The notes below the pieces were generated by a model. It saw nothing but the letters and a program-made list of their open reading frames with translations. It was not told the origin of the DNA and made no database searches. Source: Microvirga ossetica (GTDB lineage Bacteria > Pseudomonadota > Alphaproteobacteria > Rhizobiales > Beijerinckiaceae). Taken from it: a stretch of DNA of 64,000 nucleotides. The position numbers were made by a program, and so were the translations under genes. This document shows, piece after piece, positions 36,073-44,800 of this stretch (the first letter of the stretch is position 1; the number at the start of each line of letters is the position of its first letter). The DNA is taken from positions 124,001-188,000 of the forward strand of contig NZ_CP016619.1 in the NCBI RefSeq assembly GCF_002741015.1, read 5' to 3'.

Positions 36073-37076
36073 GTGGGCTCGCTCCGGTAAAGAACACGGA
36101 TGAGGACAAGGGCCAGGACGGCTGTCAGTCCAAGAAGCAAGATCGAGAGCGCTGCGGCGTAGCCCATCCGGAACTGCTCGAACGCGGCTTTGTAGATCAG
36201 AATCGAGATTGTCTCTGTTGCACTCTGGGGCCCCCCTCGGGTGAGGGCCCACACCTCGTCGAAGAGCCGAATGGTGAAGACGAGCCGAAACAGCAAGGCG
36301 ACGAGGATCGCCGGCCTGAGAAGCGGCAACGTCACATAGCGAAAACGCTGAACGAGGGATGCTCCGTCGACAATCGCCGCCTCATAGGGCTCGGCGGGAA
36401 TCATTTGAAGCGCCCCTAACAGAACAAGAAACACGAAGGCGGTGTTATGCCAGACTTCGGTGATCAGGAGCGCAATGAAGGCCGTGCTCGGATCCGAGAG
36501 CCAATGGACGGGTCCCAGGCCAACAAGCGACAGGAAGTAGTTCACCACCCCGAACTCGGCATGCCAGAGCACCTTGAAGATCAGTCCCACGACGATGGGC
36601 GTTGCCATGACAGGAGCCACAAGGAACGTGCGGATCAGGCGACGGCCGTAGATCTGCTCGTTAACAAGCATTGCTAACGACAGCCCGAGGACGAATTCGA
36701 TTCCGACCGCCAGGATCGTGAAACCTGCAGTAACACCTAAAGAATGCAGAAACCCTGGATCGGCAAGGATTGCGCTGTAGTTGCCAAGACCGATGAGCTG
36801 TTCGGGAGCGTCGGAGTCGAGGATGTTCCAGTCGAACAGGCTGATGTAGACGTTGTAGAGGATAGGATAGCCAACCGTGACGGCCAGCGCGATCACAGCG
36901 GGAGCGATGAGCAGATAGGGAATGGCTCGATCGCCAAGGCCGTCTCGCATTCTCTTGAGCGCTCCTGTTGGGCCGCGCGATAAAGGCTCGGCCACGGCGC
37001 GATCCATGCGCGCGCTCTGTCGGTTGGCTGGTATCGGCTGCACGTCAAGCGCGACGCCGTCAGGCTGTGTTCGCAT
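36069..37076 (-). CDS. CUT1 ABC transporter permease, MalF/UgpA type
   Basis: I chose the ATG at 37076, preceded by AGGGGCGG, giving 335 residues; a GTG at 37148 would add 24. After a hydrophilic N-terminus there are six helices (YLLIAPAVIALAVTVGYPILYN first) and the EAA loop PYEAAIVDGASLVQRFRYVTLPLLRPA. It forms the channel with the MalG-type partner. The gene follows the solute-binding protein gene. Confidence 0.92.
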   Translation of the reverse strand: MRTQPDGVALDVQPIPANRQSARMDRAVAEPLSRGPTGALKRMRDGLGDRAIPYLLIAPAVIALAVTVGYPILYNVYISLFDWNILDSDAPEQLIGLGNYSAILADPGFLHSLGVTAGFTILAVGIEFVLGLSLAMLVNEQIYGRRLIRTFLVAPVMATPIVVGLIFKVLWHAEFGVVNYFLSLVGLGPVHWLSDPSTAFIALLITEVWHNTAFVFLVLLGALQMIPAEPYEAAIVDGASLVQRFRYVTLPLLRPAILVALLFRLVFTIRLFDEVWALTRGGPQSATETISILIYKAAFEQFRMGYAAALSILLLGLTAVLALVLIRVLYRSEPT

Positions 37077-37154
37077 CGTTCCGCCCCTGGCAAGGGTGTG
37101 CTTGGCATTCAGACGAGCGGGGGCCGGTATGACACGGCCCTTCGCCACGCTGGT

Positions 37155-38432
37155 TCACTTCAGGATCGGGGCGACCTCACGCTCGGCTGCGGCGAGTGCC
37201 TCCTTGGCCGTGACGCTGCCCGCTTGAGCAGCACTGACATGCTTCACAAGGATATCCTGCACGCGAACAAACTCCCCCGATACGGGCATAGTCCGCGCCT
37301 TTGGGAGCGCCTCGGCCAGAGCCGAAGCAACGGGCACTTTTGCGATGAAATCCGGATGGGCGGCCACTGCCGGTCGGCTGATCGGGTTGCCGTGATTCAC
37401 GGCCATCCAAAGCTGCTGCTCAGGCGCCGTGAGCCAGTTGATGAACTCCCAGGCGGCGTCCTTGCGCTTCGACTTGCCATTGAGAAACAGTCCCCATCCC
37501 CGACCGAAGTAGGCGTTGTCCACGGCAGGATCGCGTGGCGCGGCGGCATAGCCGATTTTGCCGGCCACCTGGCTCTTCTCCTTATTCTCAAGCTGTGACC
37601 AGTAAGCGTCGAACATGATCGACATGGCCGCCTTGCCCTGTGCCATCGCGCTGATGGCGTCATCGAAGCTGTAAGACAGGACCCCTGGGCTCACGAGCCC
37701 CTCGGCGACAAAGCGCCGGCGCATCTCTGTGGCCTTGATCGCCGAGGGCGTGTTGAAGGCAGGCTTCTTGCCATCGGGTGAAAGGATATCTACGCCGAGG
37801 GGAGCTGCCCAATCGTACCAGTCGTAGAGACCTTGGTTGGCTTGGACACCCTGATAGACGGCGCCGTAGACGTCGGTTTTGCCGTCTCCATCGGCGTCCT
37901 TGGTCAGCTTCTTCGCTGCCTCATAGTATTCGTCGAGGGTCTTTGGCACCGCAACGCCGGCCTGCTCGAGGAGGTCCTTGCGGTAGAACAGAATGTCGAC
38001 TGACATCCGCAGTGGGATGGCGTAGAGCTTGCCTTCTGGCGTCTGTGGAATGCGGAACTGACGCACAAAGCCTTCCGAGAATGCGTCGATACCGCCAGGA
38101 ACGGGCTTCTTGGCGAGATACGGCTCAAGCGGCTCGACGTAACGCGTTAGGCGATCTGACCAGAAGTTCGCCATCGTCATCACATCATAGGCATCGCTGC
38201 CTGCGATGAACTCGGCGGGTATGCGCTGCGCCAGCGCGTCGGTCGGGAAGGTCGTGACCTCGACCTTGATACCGGTGCGCTCCGTGAACTGTTTCAGAAG
38301 TTCACCCTTGCCGGTGACGTCGTAGATCACGGGATGGGTGATCCACGTGATTGTTTGCTGCTGGGCGGCCGCCGGAACTGTCATCAGTGCCAGCGTGGCC
38401 GCAAGCGCTGTGCGCCTCGTGAGATGCGTCAT
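37155..38432 (-). CDS. CUT1 ABC transporter solute-binding protein (family 1)
   Basis: The 425-residue receptor has a signal peptide with a double arginine (THLTRRTALAATLALM, then TVPAAAQQ for cleavage) and the SBP_bac_1 pattern: LLKQFTERTGIKVEVTTFPTD, PLRMSVDILFYRKDLLEQAG and AAWEFINWLTAPEQQ. It is the first gene of the eleven-gene operon to 27483 and determines the substrate. The downstream uronate and aldonate enzymes suggest a uronate, aldonate or oligouronide ligand. Confidence 0.94.
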   Translation of the reverse strand: MTHLTRRTALAATLALMTVPAAAQQQTITWITHPVIYDVTGKGELLKQFTERTGIKVEVTTFPTDALAQRIPAEFIAGSDAYDVMTMANFWSDRLTRYVEPLEPYLAKKPVPGGIDAFSEGFVRQFRIPQTPEGKLYAIPLRMSVDILFYRKDLLEQAGVAVPKTLDEYYEAAKKLTKDADGDGKTDVYGAVYQGVQANQGLYDWYDWAAPLGVDILSPDGKKPAFNTPSAIKATEMRRRFVAEGLVSPGVLSYSFDDAISAMAQGKAAMSIMFDAYWSQLENKEKSQVAGKIGYAAAPRDPAVDNAYFGRGWGLFLNGKSKRKDAAWEFINWLTAPEQQLWMAVNHGNPISRPAVAAHPDFIAKVPVASALAEALPKARTMPVSGEFVRVQDILVKHVSAAQAGSVTAKEALAAAEREVAPILK

Positions 38433-38469
38433 GGTCGTCTCCTCCTTTGCGTTTCCTCAAAATCCGCTT

Positions 38470-38485
38470 GTTTCATATTTGAAAC
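38470..38485. promoter_or_regulatory. Candidate IclR operator GTTTCA-N4-TGAAAC
   Basis: GTTTCATATTTGAAAC is an inverted repeat with exact six-base arms (38470-38475 and 38480-38485). It lies in the 113-base gap between the divergent starts of the SBP gene (38432) and the IclR gene (38546). IclR regulators such as KdgR bind sites built on GAAAC/GTTTC halves, so the composition fits. Confidence 0.55.
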
Positions 38486-38545
38486 CATGCTTCTTATATG
38501 AATTAAGAATGTCGAGAACCGCCTCATCTGTCAAGGGAGTTCGCC

Positions 38546-39313
38546 ATGGACGACGGAGCTGTCGCTGCAATTCACCGCATTCCGGTCATTGATAAGATGA
38601 TGACCGTGCTCTTCGCCCTGGAGGGAGCACTGGACGGGGCGTCCGCGGTAAAGCTTGCCCGCGACCTGAAGCTCTCGCGCACAACCGTCTACCGGATGCT
38701 GAACACGCTGGCTGAGCATGGAATCGTGACCCGCCACCCAGGTGAGGCTGTGTTCTCGTTGGGACCAACTCTTGTGCGTCTGGCGCGACAGGTCCCAACG
38801 CCACCCGATCTCGCAAGCGTGTGCCGTCCCTATATTGAAGACCTTGCGGCTCGCGAGGGTCGCACCGTGAAGGTCTCGATCCGCGACCGCGACGAAGCCG
38901 TGGTCATCGGTGTTGCGCTCGGCAGTGGCCCCTTTAGCATTGCCGCACAGGTCGGGCGACGCTTTCCGCTTCACGCGGGCGCTGCAAGCAAACTCTTGCT
39001 CGCCTATGCCGGAGAGCAGGACGTCCATTTGGTGCTGTCGCGCAAGCTATTTCCGCATACGGACACGACAATCGTTGACAAGGCAGCACTGCGGCACGAG
39101 CTAGCGGAGATCCGAAGCAAGGGCTGGGCCGAGGACCGCGGTGAGTTCGTCCAAGGTGTCAGAGCACTCGCGGCTCCCATTCATGATGCGGGGCAGCGCG
39201 TGGTCGCGGCACTCAGCATTACGTTCGTTGCAAACGCTGAGGAACTCTCTGAGCATATCGTACCCGAATTGCTGCGAACCGCCGAGGCGATTTCACGCCG
39301 CTTGGGAGCTTGA
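38546..39313 (+). CDS. IclR-family transcriptional regulator
   Basis: The 255-residue protein has the winged helix (VIDKMMTVLFALEGALDGASAVKLARDLKLSRTTVYRMLNTLAEHGI, about 14-60) and the IclR effector domain (RRFPLHAGAASKLLLAYAG, RGEFVQGVRALAAPIHDAG). It is divergent from the eleven-gene CUT1 sugar-acid operon and is its likely regulator, through the palindrome at 38470-38485. Members sense keto-deoxy sugar acids among other ligands; the ligand here is unknown. Confidence 0.93.
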   Translation: MDDGAVAAIHRIPVIDKMMTVLFALEGALDGASAVKLARDLKLSRTTVYRMLNTLAEHGIVTRHPGEAVFSLGPTLVRLARQVPTPPDLASVCRPYIEDLAAREGRTVKVSIRDRDEAVVIGVALGSGPFSIAAQVGRRFPLHAGAASKLLLAYAGEQDVHLVLSRKLFPHTDTTIVDKAALRHELAEIRSKGWAEDRGEFVQGVRALAAPIHDAGQRVVAALSITFVANAEELSEHIVPELLRTAEAISRRLGA

Positions 39314-39324
39314 ACCAGAGGGGT

Positions 39325-39425
39325 GCCTCTTTGCTACCACCCAGAGACATGGCACGAACCACGCCCCTCTGGCGGGCGAGAACCCAGCGTCGGTCCGGCA
39401 TAGGCGGGAGCAGCATCGACAGCTA
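39325..39425 (-). pseudogene. N-terminal fragment of a UxuA-like gene
   Basis: On the minus strand, MLLPPMPDRRWVLARQRGV closely matches MLLPPRPDIRWTLASQMGV at the start of the UxuA-like protein at 32319-33308. The codon matching that protein's second residue is a stop (TAG) here, and similarity ends after about 22 residues. No further UxuA-like sequence follows. It is a remnant of a lost paralogue. Confidence 0.6.
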
Positions 39426-39679
39426 CGCACGATCTCGGGGTGGGCGCCGAGGTCGTCGAGACGGGCGAAACTGCAACGATTCTCTCGCGACCGACCCATC
39501 CCTACACGAAAGGCCTTCTCGCCTCGCTGCCACGCCTCGCGCCAAAACGCGCGCGCCCGCACCGCCTTGCGGTCTTGGCCGGGCAAGTGCCCGACCTGCG
39601 CCTCCTTCCCGGCGCGTGCGCCTTCTCCCCGAGCTGGAAGCTACCGATCAGGGGGCATCGATGCGCTGCCTACGATGGC
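39425..39679 (+). pseudogene. C-terminal fragment of an OppD/DppD-like ATPase gene with internal deletion
   Basis: The frame reads THDLGV (the switch-histidine motif) and then directly GAEVVETGETATILSRPTHPYTKGLLASLPRLAP, which normally lies some 20 residues further on, so an internal deletion has joined the two. It continues with LAGQVPDLRLLPGACAFSPSW, a decayed form of the oligopeptide-ABC C-terminus. Walker A, signature and Walker B regions are all missing. It precedes an intact OppF-like gene, the partner order normal for opp/dpp operons. Confidence 0.75.
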
Positions 39680-39707
39680 GGGACACCAGCATCAAGGAGG
39701 ATGCGAC

Positions 39708-40718
39708 ATGAACCGGCCCCTGCTCGAAGTCCAGGGTCTCAAGCAATATTATCCTACCGGCTCTGGCGAAACAGCAACGGCTGTTAAGGCGGTTGACGGT
39801 GTTTCGTTCTCGATCGCCCGCGGTGAGGTTCTCGGCCTTGTCGGAGAATCCGGATCCGGCAAAAGCACCATTGGCAAGGCAGTCGTGGGGCTTGTGCAGC
39901 TGACCTCGGGTGAGATCCGGCTCGAGGGGGTAACGCTCGCCGAGGCGTTACGCAACCAGCAGGGTTCCGCCCGTCGGCGTGTCCAGATGATCTTCCAGGA
40001 CCCCTACTCCTCCCTCAATCCGCGGCTTCGCGTATCGCAGATCTTGAGCGAGGGGCCGCAGATTCATGGCCTTGCAAAAAACGCTGCCGAACGCGGTCGG
40101 CGCGTGCGTGAATTGCTCGATCTCGTCAGTCTGCCCGCATCGGCCACGGAACGGTATCCGCATGAATTCTCAGGCGGCCAGCGCCAGCGTATTGGCATCG
40201 CTCGCGCGCTCTCGGTCGAACCTGATCTCATCGTTGTCGATGAAACCGTCTCCGCGCTCGACGTTCCCGTGCAAGCGCAGGTGATCAACCTGCTCGAAGA
40301 CCTCAAGGAACGGCTCGGATTGACATTGCTGTTCATCGCCCATGATCTTGCTGTGGTGCAGCATGTGAGTGATCGTGTCGCCGTGCTCTACCTCGGCCGG
40401 GTGATGGAAATTGCCTCGAGCGACGATCTGTTCGAGCGCGCCCACCACCCCTACACGCGTGCTCTGCTCTCGGCGATCCCGCGACATGACACGCCGACCC
40501 AGCACTCCCACATCGAGCTCACGGGCGAAATCCCGAGCCCTATGAGCCCGCCATCCGGCTGTGTGTTCCGCACACGGTGTGCCTTTGCGTTGCCAGCCTG
40601 TGCAAAAATCAGGCCCGAACTCACCGAGGTCGCGCCGGGGCACGCCAAAGCCTGCATCCGCGATGACTTGGATGCCCGTGATGGACGCTTGGGCTCCCGT
40701 GGCACAGATCAGTCCTGA
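39708..40718 (+). CDS. Orphan ABC ATP-binding protein, OppF/DppF type
   Basis: The 336-residue ATPase begins at ATG 39708 with AAGGAGG seven bases upstream. It has Walker A GESGSGKST, MIFQDPYSSLNPR, signature FSGGQRQRIGIARAL, and Walker B LIVVDETVSALD, where the usual Pro of DEP is Thr. The C-terminal tail CVFRTRCAFALPAC is kept. No permease, receptor or intact OppD gene is nearby, and its stop codon lies inside a remnant of an MR gene. It is therefore an intact but orphaned subunit, perhaps on the way to loss. Confidence 0.87.
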   Translation: MNRPLLEVQGLKQYYPTGSGETATAVKAVDGVSFSIARGEVLGLVGESGSGKSTIGKAVVGLVQLTSGEIRLEGVTLAEALRNQQGSARRRVQMIFQDPYSSLNPRLRVSQILSEGPQIHGLAKNAAERGRRVRELLDLVSLPASATERYPHEFSGGQRQRIGIARALSVEPDLIVVDETVSALDVPVQAQVINLLEDLKERLGLTLLFIAHDLAVVQHVSDRVAVLYLGRVMEIASSDDLFERAHHPYTRALLSAIPRHDTPTQHSHIELTGEIPSPMSPPSGCVFRTRCAFALPACAKIRPELTEVAPGHAKACIRDDLDARDGRLGSRGTDQS

Positions 40719-40950
40719 AATTCTGTCCCGGTATGCACGCCCTTGATGCCAGTGGCTCGATGAATGTTCGGCTTGACCCCTCTCTGCCAGGGAATGATGA
40801 AGAAGTGCAGCGCTTGGGGCTGATCGTGGTGTGTTGTTGTCCTTTTACAGGCATCAGGTAAACGGCGAGGCATCATGCGGAGTAAAGTTCGCGTCCGTCC
40901 TTTCAAGACCTTCAACTTCAGTCAGGATTTGCGGCAGAGGCCGCCTGCAT
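40711..40950 (+). repeat. Dispersed repeat, copy B, starting with the last codons of a lost MR gene
   Basis: The segment aligns with 27076-27314. In the frame ending at 40746 it encodes ISPEILSRYARP, matching the end of the MR protein at 26020-27111 (SPEVLSRYARA), although no MR gene body lies upstream. The following 200 bases match the flank of copy A, with a few short indels. The OppF stop is at 40716-40718, inside this remnant. The repeat marks a deletion that removed most of a third MR gene. Confidence 0.8.
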
Positions 40951-41047
40951 GACTCTTATGCACGAGGCGCAGCTGCATCCCCCTACTCTCCTGCGTACTT
41001 GCCCACCCTTCAGCTTTCGGGTGACAAGGCCGGGTTGTGGCAAGGGC

Positions 41048-42727
41048 TCAGGACGACCGGGTCGTATCTGTGAGCGGGTCGGCCATGTCATCGGCCTGAG
41101 CCTCCGGGTCCGAGGTCGGCCAGCCTGTCTGGCGCTCGATCATGCGACGGACATGCGGCCCATCCGGTCCCTGATGGAGTGCCCGCAGCCTGTCTCCCAC
41201 GGCAGCGTCAGCCTGTGTGATACGCTGGCTGAGCCGCACGTATTCCAGCCACGTGGAGACGCGATAGAGCTCGATCCAGATGTGCGGGTTTTCCAAGTCA
41301 CGCAACAGCGACCAGTGACGCGCCCCATCCCGGCGTCTGATCCGTTTTCGCTCCGCCATGACTGCGAGAAATGCCATCACATCCGCTTCGCGGATGACGT
41401 ATTCGACTGTAACCACGATGGGACCGCTGCGTAGGCGGATGTCCAAGGCGATGTTGGGCTCCGTCCACCGATTAAGCGGATCGAGGTTCGGCATCTTCAA
41501 CTCGGGCAGCGGAAAGCGAACGCCGAGCACGGTTCCGGCCAGCAGCACTCCCGCCGACATCAGGAGTGCGTCCGCCGTGCCTAAACGTTCGGCTGCCATG
41601 CCCCAGCTCCAGCTGCCGAAGGCCATTCCGCCGAAGGTCGCCATCTGATAGAGCGCGAGAGCGCGACCAACGACCCAACGCGGCGAGGATAGCTGCACGG
41701 CGGCATTGAGACTGGTGAGCGCAAGCACCCAACCAGCCCCTTCCAGCGCCATCGCAGCGAAAGTTAGCGATGGGAAGGGGCTCAATCCCGCTACGGCTGC
41801 GCAGATCGCGAAGCTGAAGAAGGCGATGCGGACCAGGACCTCAAGTGACAGGGCTTGCCTCAACCGGGCACTGAGCAGAGCACCGCCGACGGCCCCGGCG
41901 CCGAAGGCGCCAAGCAGGAGACCGTAGATTAGCGGCCCGCCGTGGATCAGGTCGCGGGCAATGAGCGGCATTAGGGCTTGGACGCCAATGGCAGCGAAGC
42001 CGAACACGGCGCTGCGCAACAGAACAACGCCAAGATTGGGCGACATCGCAACATAACGGATGCCCGCAGCCATGGCAGCGCCGAGCGTTTCAGGCGGCAG
42101 GATCCTGGGCGTCCCAACAGGGTGCCAGCGTGCCAGAACGACAATCAGGCCGACGGAGCTGATCGCATTTGCCGCGAATGCAGCGAATGCACCGACCGTT
42201 GCAACGATTATACCTCCAATGGCAGGTCCCACACTGCGTGCAATATTGAAACCCATACCGTTGAGCGCGATTGCAGCCGGCAGGTCGGATCGTGGCACCA
42301 TCTCACCCACCAGTGACTGCCACGCCGGACCGTTGAACGCTGTTCCGCAACCGACCAGAAACGTGAAGGCAAGCAGAAGCCAGGGTGTCATCACACCGAA
42401 GTAGGTCCATAAGGCAAGAGCGACTGCCACAGTCAGGAGGAAAAGCTGCGATGCCAGCATCAGTTTGCGTCGGTCGGAATTGTCAGCAATGGCTCCCGCC
42501 ACGAGCGACAAAAGCATAATTGGGAGCGTGATCGATGCTTGTACCAAGGCAACGAGATCGGCGGAACCGCCGATCGAGGTCATCAGCCAGGCCGCGCCAA
42601 CCGATTGAATCAGACCTCCGAAGTTGGAGGCCAAGCTTGCAATCCAAACAGCGAGAAAGATGTGATGCCGGAAGGGTGACAAGGGAGACCCTTTGTTACC
42701 CGACGCTTGATGGTCTCTTGTCAGCAT
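41048..42727 (-). CDS. MFS transporter, transmembrane secretion effector type (MFS_3)
   Basis: The protein of about 559 residues (ATG 42727) has twelve hydrophobic helices (HHIFLAVWIASLASNFGGLIQ first), the MFS motif A-like DNSDRRKLMLAS, and PAWQSLVGEMVPRSDLPAAIALN, typical of the EntS/MFS_3 exporters. A hydrophilic C-terminal domain of about 160 residues (VTVEYVIREADVMAFLAVM, WIELYRVSTWLEYVRLSQR) resembles the ferredoxin-like tail of this family. It probably exports a small molecule. It has no clear tie to the sugar-acid operons. Confidence 0.88.
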   Translation of the reverse strand: MLTRDHQASGNKGSPLSPFRHHIFLAVWIASLASNFGGLIQSVGAAWLMTSIGGSADLVALVQASITLPIMLLSLVAGAIADNSDRRKLMLASQLFLLTVAVALALWTYFGVMTPWLLLAFTFLVGCGTAFNGPAWQSLVGEMVPRSDLPAAIALNGMGFNIARSVGPAIGGIIVATVGAFAAFAANAISSVGLIVVLARWHPVGTPRILPPETLGAAMAAGIRYVAMSPNLGVVLLRSAVFGFAAIGVQALMPLIARDLIHGGPLIYGLLLGAFGAGAVGGALLSARLRQALSLEVLVRIAFFSFAICAAVAGLSPFPSLTFAAMALEGAGWVLALTSLNAAVQLSSPRWVVGRALALYQMATFGGMAFGSWSWGMAAERLGTADALLMSAGVLLAGTVLGVRFPLPELKMPNLDPLNRWTEPNIALDIRLRSGPIVVTVEYVIREADVMAFLAVMAERKRIRRRDGARHWSLLRDLENPHIWIELYRVSTWLEYVRLSQRITQADAAVGDRLRALHQGPDGPHVRRMIERQTGWPTSDPEAQADDMADPLTDTTRSS

Positions 42728-42944
42728 AGACAACTCAGGTTCGCAAGGATGATCAGCAATCGGCCGACGTGGTGGACGTGCGGATATGGCGACCCGCCTG
42801 AGGGTCCTAGCAGTGCACAAGGGGCGTCCCTTGAACCAGGGAGAACAGGCGAACTCCTCGTCCTGCCTCTAGCCGGCTTCTGGCGCTCCTGAACCTTGGC
42901 GCGACGCGGCACCAGGAAACACTACCGTGCTGTGACCCTCACCT

Positions 42945-42994
42945 TGTCGCAGTCATCTTTCGCCACCGACCTTTGATCGAGAGTGACTGCGACA
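42945..42994. repeat. Perfect 11-bp inverted repeat in a 320-bp intergenic region
   Basis: TGTCGCAGTCA (42945-42955) and TGACTGCGACA (42984-42994) are exact reverse complements with 28 bases between them. They lie in the gap (42728-43047) between the MFS gene start and the small membrane-protein gene, both on the minus strand. A second hairpin, CAAGGG-GCGT-CCCTTG, lies at 42818-42833. No gene is seen in the gap. A terminator for the leftward small-protein gene or the ends of a lost element are possible. Confidence 0.5.
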
Positions 42995-43047
42995 CCGGTT
43001 AGCACTAAGAATTGAGAAACAGTAATCCTCTCATCGATGCTCTCTGG

Positions 43048-43194
43048 CTAGGGCATCTGACGAGCGATCAGGTACACCACGACTGCTGCCGTGATTGCCG
43101 TCAGAATCAAGACATTGTCGATCAGGTTGTTGGGTGCGCCAATCTGGTTCAGTCGCCGCGTGATTAACGCTCCCTTGTAGGGTAGGTATCCCAT
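43048..43194 (-). CDS. Small single-pass membrane protein (48 residues)
   Basis: From ATG 43194, with GGGAGG nine bases upstream, the frame encodes 48 residues. A polar N-terminus MGYLPYKGALITRRLNQIG precedes one strong membrane helix (LILTAITAAVVVYLIARQMP) at the C-terminus. It lies about 100 bases downstream of the TctA gene on the same strand and may be the last gene of that operon. No family is recognised. A longer start at 43236 is possible. Confidence 0.5.
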   Translation of the reverse strand: MGYLPYKGALITRRLNQIGAPNNLIDNVLILTAITAAVVVYLIARQMP

Positions 43195-43294
43195 CGCTTG
43201 AGACCTCCCAATGAAGTGCCTCTGTTGTTTTGGCACGGAGACCAGCCTCCTTCATACCCAAATTTGCTCCTCTTCCAGAGCACGTTCCCGTTTC

Positions 43295-44800
43295 CTAAGC
43301 TTCTTGGAAGACTTGCTCCCGCTTGCGGCCGAGGGATGGTAGCAAGGCAAGACAGATCAGGAGTGCGGCCAGTGCCAGAAAAACCGCAGAGAGTGGGCGG
43401 GACAGGAAGATGCTGGCATCGCCGTTGGTGATCAGGAGCGCACGGCGCAGGTTCTCCTCCATCATGGGTCCAAGGATGAAGCCAAGCAGAAGCGGCACCG
43501 GATCACAGCCGCAACGGGCCAGAGCCAGCCCGATAAGACCGAAAGCGGCCATGACATAAACTTCAAAGACCGAAAGCCCGATGACATACACCCCCGTGGA
43601 GCAGAACAGAACAATGGCCGGGAACAGGATGCGATAAGGCACCTTGAGCAGTTGAACCCAGACACCGACCATGGGCAGATTGATCACCAGCAGCATCAGA
43701 TTTCCCACCCACATCGAGACAATCAGACCCCAGAACAGCGAGGGATTGGAGGTCATCACCTGCGGGCCGGGGGCGATGCCATGAATGGTCATGGCTCCGA
43801 TCATCAGCGCCATGATCGCGTTCGACGGCAGGCCCAGGGTGAGCATGGGAATGAAGGATGTCTGCGCCGCAGCATTGTTGGCCGCTTCCGGTGCTGCAAC
43901 GCCGCGAATGTCGCCTTTGCCGAATGTTCCACTCGTGCCGGCGATTTTCTTTTCCAGCACATAGGCGGAGAAGGCCGCCAGGGTGGGCCCGCCGCCGGGC
44001 AGCACGCCAAGGACCGAGCCCAGCGCCGTGGACCGCAGGACCGCGCCAGCAGAAGCCTTTAGATCCGCCCTGGTCGGGAACAGCCCCGTGATGCGCTTGG
44101 TCACCAATGAGCGTTGCTCAGCAGGGTGCCCCAGATTGTTGATGATCTCGGCAAGACCGAACATGCCCATGGCGAGTGGCACAAAACCCAAGCCATCGGC
44201 CAGAATGTTGAGATTGAAGGTGAAGCGCTGTGCGCCGGTGTTGACATCCGTGCCGACGAGGCCGAGCAACAGCCCGACAAAGATCATGCCGAGTGCCTTG
44301 ACCAGATCGCCGTTCGCCAGAACCGTGGCAGCGACCAGCCCGAGCGCCATCAGCGAGAAGTACTCCGCTGCCCCGAAATAGAGTGCCAGTCCAGCCAGGC
44401 TGGGACCGACCGCAACGATGAGCGCCGTCGCGATAGAACCCGCCACGAAGGAGCCTATGCCAGCGATCGCCAGAGCTGGACCTGCACGGCCGTTTCTCGC
44501 CATCTGATAGCCATCGATGGTGGTGATGACACTCGATGCTTCGCCGGGAATGTTGACGAGGATGGCAGTGGTCGAGCCGCCATACTGCGCACCGTAGTAG
44601 ATGCCGGCCAGCATGATCAGCGCGCCCTCCGGCGGCAGGGAGAAGGTCAGCGGCAGCAGCATGGCGATGGTGGCGATCGGCCCGATGCCGGGCAGCACGC
44701 CGATGAGGGTGCCGATCACCCCCCCTGTCAGACACATGGCGAGGTTGATGGGCGTGAATGTCGTGCTGAGTCCCAACGCGAGATTGGCGAGAATGTCCAT
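43295..44800 (-). CDS. tctA: Tripartite tricarboxylate transporter large permease (TctA)
   Basis: The 501-residue membrane protein begins [17 protein letters not shown] at ATG 44800, sharing one base with the TctB stop (TAATG). It has about twelve helices and the family motifs [40 protein letters not shown] and [16 protein letters not shown]. It is the transport subunit working with TctB and the TctC receptor. The system lies among sugar-acid genes, so an aldarate or uronate substrate is more likely than citrate. The frame extension to 45031 is antisense to nothing conserved and is left out. Confidence 0.94.
   Translation of the reverse strand: MDILANLALGLSTTFTPINLAMCLTGGVIGTLIGVLPGIGPIATIAMLLPLTFSLPPEGALIMLAGIYYGAQYGGSTTAILVNIPGEASSVITTIDGYQMARNGRAGPALAIAGIGSFVAGSIATALIVAVGPSLAGLALYFGAAEYFSLMALGLVAATVLANGDLVKALGMIFVGLLLGLVGTDVNTGAQRFTFNLNILADGLGFVPLAMGMFGLAEIINNLGHPAEQRSLVTKRITGLFPTRADLKASAGAVLRSTALGSVLGVLPGGGPTLAAFSAYVLEKKIAGTSGTFGKGDIRGVAAPEAANNAAAQTSFIPMLTLGLPSNAIMALMIGAMTIHGIAPGPQVMTSNPSLFWGLIVSMWVGNLMLLVINLPMVGVWVQLLKVPYRILFPAIVLFCSTGVYVIGLSVFEVYVMAAFGLIGLALARCGCDPVPLLLGFILGPMMEENLRRALLITNGDASIFLSRPLSAVFLALAALLICLALLPSLGRKREQVFQEA

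Noticed and set aside
39314..39375. CCAGAGGGG ... CCCCTCTGG inverted repeat after the IclR gene as a terminator
   Set aside because: The loop is about 40 bases, no T-run follows, and it lies within the uxuA-like remnant, so coincidence is at least as likely.
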